Positions 59,061 to 64,000 of a DNA stretch of 64,000 bases are shown here, piece by piece. A program made the translations under genes and the position numbers. The notes under the pieces were generated by a model. The model made no database searches, was not told the origin of the DNA, and saw only the letters and a program-made list of their open reading frames with translations. This DNA comes from Bacteroidetes bacterium 43-93. Lineage in GTDB: Bacteria > Bacteroidota > Bacteroidia > Chitinophagales > Chitinophagaceae. Position 1 is the stretch's first letter; each line of letters opens with the position of its first letter. Where the stretch lies: positions 124,001 to 188,000 of the forward strand of contig MKUO01000017.1 in assembly GCA_001897855.1 (NCBI GenBank). The letters are read 5' to 3'.

Positions 59061-60899
59061 TTAAAACTCCACCTGCAGGTTTAGTCCATCCCTAAGGCGC
59101 GCCAGTTGCGGATTTTTTTGCGCCATAGCATCAAACACCTCTTGCTTGCTCAATACGGTAACCTGCTGTTCCTGTACCACGCTCTTGTCTTCGCGTACCT
59201 CGGTGGTAATACGCACACCCACCCCTGTTTTCTCCCGGAAATAGTCGATCAGCACGTTACGTTGCTCACGGGCATAAGTATGGGTAAAGTCTGTCGGGCA
59301 AATGATACGGATCTCGTCCGGCGGTGCTACCTCTACGTTCATAAACAGTAGTTGTGCATACAGCGCGCTGCGGTTCATATCTTTAATACCTTGCCTGAAC
59401 TGCTCCCAAAGCTGCGCTACCATTGGCTGGTTTAGCTCTCTTTTCTCATTAACCGTGGCTTCTAAAGCTTTGATCTCATCATCTAGTCCATCTATCAGCC
59501 CTTTCGATATTCTCTTACCACCATTGCCCCCAGGTGTATTATAAGTGGGCTTCGGGGTCGCATTGACTGAGTTTGGAATTAACGAAGGGGACGGCGGTGC
59601 TTCTGCAACTAAGTTAGATGCTGCAGGTTGCGGCATCTTATCCAGTTCCGGTTCTGCTACCCTTTCCTGCTTTGCAACGGGCGCCTCATAGGAACTATTA
59701 ACCTGGCTGGTATGTGCAGCAGGAATTGATTGAGGTGCCGCAATAACCGGAATACCTATTGTATCAGAGTTTTTTTTTACGTCATCTGCTGATGCAGATG
59801 TTGCCTGTAGCAGGTAGCATAGCCTTATCAGGCACATTTCTACATGCAGGCGTTTGTTGGTGGCGTTTTTGTAATTCAGCTCACTATCGTTAATGACATT
59901 GAGCGCTGATATAATGAAGGACGGTGGCGTTTGATTGGCCTTTTCGTTATACACTGGCTTATGATCGTTAGGCACATCCAGCAACCTGGCCATGCGCGGA
60001 TCTTTGCATAGCAGCAAATTACGCATATGCTCCGCCAACCCTTCTATGATCACATCACCTTCAAAACCACGCTCCAAAGCGCTATCCAGTTGCAACAATG
60101 CATCGCTCACATTCTGGCTAAGCAAGTGATCTGTTAGTTTGAAGTAAAAGTCAGCATCCAGCAGGTTCAGGTGCTCCATCGTAGCCTGGTAAGTAAGCAT
60201 ACCATTGGTAAAACTTACAATCCTGTCGAGCATACTAAGTGCATCACGCATGCAGCCTTCGCTCTTCTGAGCAATCACATGCAGCCCTGCCTCCTGCGCT
60301 ATTACACCCTCTTTAGTAGCTATACTGTGCAGGTGATTTACAATATCGTGCGTTGTGATACGCTTAAAGTCGAATATCTGGCAACGGCTAAGGATGGTAG
60401 GAAGTATCTTATGTTTTTCCGTAGTGGCAAGGATAAATATGGCATGTGGTGGCGGTTCTTCCAATGTTTTAAGAAATGCGTTAAAAGCCGAACCGCTAAG
60501 CATATGAACTTCGTCAATTATATAAACCCGATACTTACTTTCGCCACGTCCAACCCTTACTTTGGTAATTAGTTCACGGATATCATCTACTGAATTATTA
60601 CTAGCAGCGTCTAATTCAATTACATCTAATGAAGCATTTTCATTAAATCGAATACAAGTTGGGCAGCTATTGCAAGCTTCCATATCTGCTGTAGGATTTT
60701 CACAATTAATAGTTTTGGCAAAAATTCTGGCACAGCTTGTTTTACCAACACCTCGCGGCCCGCAAAACAGGTAGGCATGTGCCAGGTGCTGATGCTTTAT
60801 GGCATTTTTTAATGTGGTAGTGATATGCTCCTGCCCCACAACTGTATCAAAAGTCTGGGGACGATACTTACGCGCCGAAACAATATAATTCTCTGACAT
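59061..60899 (-). CDS. dnaX: DNA polymerase III subunits gamma and tau
   Basis: A 612-residue clamp-loader ATPase. Walker A is GPRGVGKT (47-54), and the zinc ligands C66, C76, C79 and C82 are complete. Walker B is VYIIDEVHML, followed by LEEPPPHAIFILATTE (SRC-type motif region) and the domain III. The C-terminal part is divergent and polar, with a tau-specific end. No programmed frameshift site of the A-run type is evident near the middle. It is the replication clamp loader subunit. Confidence 0.95.
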   Translation of the reverse strand: MSENYIVSARKYRPQTFDTVVGQEHITTTLKNAIKHQHLAHAYLFCGPRGVGKTSCARIFAKTINCENPTADMEACNSCPTCIRFNENASLDVIELDAASNNSVDDIRELITKVRVGRGESKYRVYIIDEVHMLSGSAFNAFLKTLEEPPPHAIFILATTEKHKILPTILSRCQIFDFKRITTHDIVNHLHSIATKEGVIAQEAGLHVIAQKSEGCMRDALSMLDRIVSFTNGMLTYQATMEHLNLLDADFYFKLTDHLLSQNVSDALLQLDSALERGFEGDVIIEGLAEHMRNLLLCKDPRMARLLDVPNDHKPVYNEKANQTPPSFIISALNVINDSELNYKNATNKRLHVEMCLIRLCYLLQATSASADDVKKNSDTIGIPVIAAPQSIPAAHTSQVNSSYEAPVAKQERVAEPELDKMPQPAASNLVAEAPPSPSLIPNSVNATPKPTYNTPGGNGGKRISKGLIDGLDDEIKALEATVNEKRELNQPMVAQLWEQFRQGIKDMNRSALYAQLLFMNVEVAPPDEIRIICPTDFTHTYAREQRNVLIDYFREKTGVGVRITTEVREDKSVVQEQQVTVLSKQEVFDAMAQKNPQLARLRDGLNLQVEF

Positions 60900-61079
60900 C
60901 TCTTAAATCAAAAATAACAAGGAAAATGCCAATAGAAAAATGAAGTTTCCGTTGTGTGGATTACGCGGCTAATAATGTGATTAGCAAGGAAAAATGTCCA
61001 ATTTGAAATTTTAATAATTCTACGAATTGCTATTTGAAGCATCGTATAGAAATAATAATTTACAGCATATTTTATTTAT

Positions 61080-62786
61080 ATGAATAAAGGGAAGAACCCT
61101 GGCCTGAAAACTGCACATCCACAAACGTTTCCAAAGCCCAGGATATGGGCATGGATAGCCAGCATTGTATTCATAACACTTATCGTGTACACACCTGTTT
61201 TCTCCGATCTCAAAGAATTTACCAACTGGGATGACTATGCATATGTGACAGACCAGCCATTGATAAAAAACCTGGATGGCGAAACTGTAGGCAATCTTTT
61301 TAAGCCATCTACAACTGTAATGCTAAATTATCACCCGCTGACAATGATCTCGCTCGCATGGGACTATCAGCAGGGATTTGATGATACCGACAATACTTTA
61401 AGTATCACACCATTTGTTCGTACAAACGTGCTGCTTCATTTATTGAATACGGCCCTTGTATTTCTTTTCCTTTACAGATTATCCCGAAAGAAGATATGGG
61501 CTGCAGCGCTTCCTGCCTTGTTATTCGGCATACATCCTATGCATGTGGAAAGTGTGGCATGGATATCTGAGCGGAAAGATGTGTTATACTGTTTCTTCTT
61601 CCTGGTTAGCTGTATCAGCTATCTTCAATACATTGATTCTAAGAAAACATGGTGGTTAGGCCTTTCATTTATATTATTCATTGCATCATGCCTTAGCAAG
61701 GCAATGGCTGTGCCGCTACCGCTGGTTTTGTTACTTATAGACTATTTAGAAAACAGAAAAATCGGTATAAAGGTATTAATCGAAAAACTACCTTTCCTTA
61801 TTGTCTCTATTATTCTGGGTATTATAGCCCTGCAGCCGCAAAGCCACGCAATGGGTGGTGCTGATGAAACTCCTGTATTCTACAGATTTTTATATGGCTG
61901 CTATGGGTTTGTAATGTATTGGCTTAAGCTGATCGCACCAATCAATCTATCAGCCTTTTATCCCTACCCTGGTCTCACTGAATCCGGAGGGCTACCGGCT
62001 ATCTATTACCTAATGCCTGTCATTGCGCTTGCTATAATTGTCACTCCTTTTATCCTCATCAGGCGACAGAAAAATGAAAGGAATAAAGTGATATTATCCG
62101 GGATGTTATTTTTCCTTGCAATGACTGTGCTTGTATTGCAATTCGTTTCTGTAGGCCCGGCTATCATGGCAGACAGGTATAGTTATGTTTCCTACATAGG
62201 CCCGCTATTTATAGCGGGGATATTTCTGCAGGATCTTGTTGAAAACCCTAAAACCCGGTCTGTTATGTTGGGTATCGTTTCAGCATACTGCTTGCTATTA
62301 GCTATCACAACCTATAACCGTATCCCGGTATGGCAAAACAGCAAAACACTTTGGACCGATGTGATCCAAAAATATCCGTACGATGTAGAACAAGTGGGCA
62401 ATAACACGGTTATAAAAAAAATAGGCGCCAAAACAGCTTATAAAAACCTGGCAGACTGGTATGCGGAACATCAGCTACTGGACAGCGCATATCGTTACTA
62501 CCAGGTGCTAATACTAGCCGGCACGAAAGACGCAGAAGTGTGGAGCAATGCAGGCAATATCTACGCTATGAAAGGACAACTAACAGAAGCATTAAATGCT
62601 TTAAACAAAGCAATAAGTCTTGACCCTAAGAATACCGACAATTATATTAAACGTGGCCTGGTGCATATGCAACTGGGCAAAACAGACGAGGCAATAGCGG
62701 ATATGGACCAAGCCCTTGCTGCCGACCCATCAAACGCGCAAGCAAAAGACCTTCGTAAGAAATTCATGGAACATCGCCCTAAGTAG
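61080..62786 (+). CDS. TMTC-like membrane protein with C-terminal TPR repeats
   Basis: A 568-residue protein. About eleven membrane helices cover residues 20-420, with an early FTNWDDYAYVTDQPLIKNL loop and HPMHVESVAWISERKDVLY, a conserved luminal motif of O-mannosyltransferase-like (TMTC/ArnT) proteins. About three tetratricopeptide repeats occupy 455-568 (ALNALNKAISLDPKNTDNYIKRGLVHMQLGKTDEAIADMDQAL). It probably transfers a sugar to periplasmic or outer-membrane proteins; substrate unknown. Confidence 0.82.
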   Translation: MNKGKNPGLKTAHPQTFPKPRIWAWIASIVFITLIVYTPVFSDLKEFTNWDDYAYVTDQPLIKNLDGETVGNLFKPSTTVMLNYHPLTMISLAWDYQQGFDDTDNTLSITPFVRTNVLLHLLNTALVFLFLYRLSRKKIWAAALPALLFGIHPMHVESVAWISERKDVLYCFFFLVSCISYLQYIDSKKTWWLGLSFILFIASCLSKAMAVPLPLVLLLIDYLENRKIGIKVLIEKLPFLIVSIILGIIALQPQSHAMGGADETPVFYRFLYGCYGFVMYWLKLIAPINLSAFYPYPGLTESGGLPAIYYLMPVIALAIIVTPFILIRRQKNERNKVILSGMLFFLAMTVLVLQFVSVGPAIMADRYSYVSYIGPLFIAGIFLQDLVENPKTRSVMLGIVSAYCLLLAITTYNRIPVWQNSKTLWTDVIQKYPYDVEQVGNNTVIKKIGAKTAYKNLADWYAEHQLLDSAYRYYQVLILAGTKDAEVWSNAGNIYAMKGQLTEALNALNKAISLDPKNTDNYIKRGLVHMQLGKTDEAIADMDQALAADPSNAQAKDLRKKFMEHRPK

Positions 62787-62837
62787 CCATCATAGACGAC
62801 GCTAACGGGTATCAGTTTTTTACTATAATTAGTGGTA

Positions 62838-62845
62838 TAGATTTG
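62838..62845 (+). promoter_or_regulatory. -7 box for SDR gene
   Basis: TAGATTTG, exact TAnnTTTG match, 41 bp before the SDR start codon. Confidence 0.4.
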
Positions 62846-62886
62846 TATATGCTACAGTTCAATATAGAGCATAAAAAATACAACTA

Positions 62887-63648
62887 ATGAAAAAGCTGGA
62901 AAACAAAACGGTGTTCATTACCGGGGGCCTGTCTGGCATAGGCAAGGCATGCGCAGTATTAGCAGCAAAGGAAGGTGCCAATGTTGCTATCGCAGACATA
63001 CAATCAAACACTACTGAATTGGCCATGCAGGAAATTAAAGCGGTGAACTCAAAAGCCATATTCATCCCCTGCGATGTATCTGACTTTGCTCAGGTCGGTA
63101 ATGCCATCAAAAAAGCAATTGACACATTTTCTTCTCTTGATGTAGCGCTTAACAATGCGGGTATAGGCGGCGAAGCCAATGATGTTGGTGATATGACACA
63201 AGAAGCCTGGCTGAAGGTAATAGGCATTAACCTGAACGGCGTTTTTTATTGTATGAAGCACGAACTGCAGCAAATGGCCAAGCAGCAAAGTGGTGTCATC
63301 ATCAATATGGCATCGATACTGGGCAAAGTAGGATTTGCGAAATCGAGCCACTATGTTGCTGCCAAACACGGCGTAGTAGGATTAACGCAGACTGCCGCAA
63401 TGGAATATGCTACACGGGGAATACGCATCAATGCAATATGTCCCGGTTTTATAGAAACCCCGTTATTGACAAAAGGTGGCATTGAGGAAGATAATGATGC
63501 AGGCAAATGGATAAAAAGCCTGCATCCGATGAAACGACTGGGCAGGGCAGAAGAAATTGCGGAAGCCTTTTTGTTTCTTGCATCCGATACAAGTAGCTTC
63601 GTGACTGGTACTGCCCTGGAAGTAGATGGGGGTTACCTGGCGCAATAG
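62887..63648 (+). CDS. Short-chain dehydrogenase/reductase
   Basis: A 253-residue classical SDR. The cofactor motif TGGLSGIG is at 12-19, NNAG at 89-92, and the catalytic S143, Y156 and K160 (YVAAK) are present. ICPGFIETPL and SSFVTGTALEVDGGY are conserved. D37 (IADIQS) after strand 2 favours NAD(H) over NADP(H). Probably an alcohol or ketone oxidoreductase in the cytoplasm; substrate unknown. Confidence 0.92.
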   Translation: MKKLENKTVFITGGLSGIGKACAVLAAKEGANVAIADIQSNTTELAMQEIKAVNSKAIFIPCDVSDFAQVGNAIKKAIDTFSSLDVALNNAGIGGEANDVGDMTQEAWLKVIGINLNGVFYCMKHELQQMAKQQSGVIINMASILGKVGFAKSSHYVAAKHGVVGLTQTAAMEYATRGIRINAICPGFIETPLLTKGGIEEDNDAGKWIKSLHPMKRLGRAEEIAEAFLFLASDTSSFVTGTALEVDGGYLAQ

Positions 63649-63669
63649 ACCATTTAATATTTAAAAAAT

Positions 63670-63702
63670 AACAAAGCCTTTGTATGGAACAAAGGCTTTG
63701 TT
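63670..63702. terminator. Bidirectional terminator
   Basis: AACAAAGCCTTTGT and ACAAAGGCTTTGTT form a perfect 14-bp stem with a 5-base loop (ATGGA), flanked by AT-rich sequence on both sides. It ends both the SDR gene and the convergent cytochrome gene. Confidence 0.85.
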
Positions 63703-63732
63703 ATTGTATTGCTGACTATAATTGATAGATTT

Positions 63733-64000
63733 CTATCTCTTAAACTGGTTCCTGTTTTCTGCAGTTATGAGATTACCCTGTATAGACCATGCGAAATCCA
63801 GTTTCAAAGTTTGTTTATAGATCGGCGCGTTGAGATCAATATAGGTATCACCGATGTATTGGGGTTGATTCTTTTGTGCAACGGTTGATGGAGCATAATT
63901 TGCATGGGCGTGGCAGCTCATGCAATTGGTACGCACACCCCAATTATTTTCTACAGGCTTACCATTGGTAATTACAAATGCAGGATCATTCAATGCAGCT
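63733..64000 (-). CDS. c-type cytochrome domain protein, 3' part
   Basis: The frame is open to the right window edge, so the start lies beyond it. About 89 residues are visible, with one haem-binding motif N-C-M-S-C-H-A-H and a downstream aromatic/aspartate region (YIGDTYIDLNAPIYKQTLKLDFAW). It resembles the C-terminal part of a periplasmic cytochrome-c family protein; the rest of the protein is needed to name it. A TTG 8 bp from the edge is not a likely start. Confidence 0.7.
   Translation of the reverse strand, partial: AALNDPAFVITNGKPVENNWGVRTNCMSCHAHANYAPSTVAQKNQPQYIGDTYIDLNAPIYKQTLKLDFAWSIQGNLITAENRNQFKR

Noticed and set aside
59061-60899. Programmed frameshift in dnaX
   Set aside because: I found no A-run slippery site with a hairpin in the middle of the gene; the protein looks like a single product.

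Overview
The window is chromosomal DNA from a Bacteroidota bacterium, most likely of the Chitinophagales type. The evidence is two proteins with C-terminal type IX secretion (Por) sorting domains, family-specific genes (DUF4294, DUF4295/bL38, DUF6249), the bacillithiol gene bshB1, recurrent TAnnTTTG -7 boxes and few Shine-Dalgarno sites. Species cannot be read from the sequence. Most genes are housekeeping and tightly packed. No tRNA, rRNA, CRISPR array, prophage or intact insertion sequence was seen.

Layout. 1-2661: a cut DMT transporter, ilvE, an acetyltransferase and a DinB-like protein in a run. 2691-4826: DUF6249 protein, ECF sigma factor with a putative membrane partner, HAD phosphatase. 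4971-8437: two-subunit M16 peptidase. 8604-14298: miaB, sigma-54 activator, lptE, a TPR protein, secG and mltG, an envelope biogenesis cluster. 14845-17680: gapA and pgk. 18789-21378: cbpA, cbpM and a short MutS-like ATPase. 21375-32417: many single genes (Tag glycosylase, lipoprotein hydrolase, PAS histidine kinase, Crp-type regulator, pirin, DinB, YwbE).

32527-35465 is the least ordinary region: an AT-rich, tightly spaced three-gene cassette (two-TM membrane protein, HEPN-like protein with an R-x6-H motif, ORC/Cdc6-like ATPase with C-terminal helix-hairpin-helix). It lies between two clusters of REP-like palindromes with TGC loops. It looks like an acquired module, possibly a defence system, and matches no named system I can recall.

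35707-52436: DUF72, sucC, a magnesium P-type ATPase, aqpZ, a FAD protein, dsbD with a free-standing paralogue of its N-terminal domain, purQ, membrane and lipoproteins, bshB1, then rpmB-rpmG-bL38. 52704-55791: two divergently oriented T9SS cargo genes around the only gene-free stretch above 300 bp. 55999-64000: small envelope proteins, a cell-wall amidase, the pyruvate dehydrogenase E2 gene, dnaX, a TMTC-like membrane TPR protein, an SDR dehydrogenase and the 3' part of a c-type cytochrome.

Intrinsic terminators are clear after many genes and help define transcription units.
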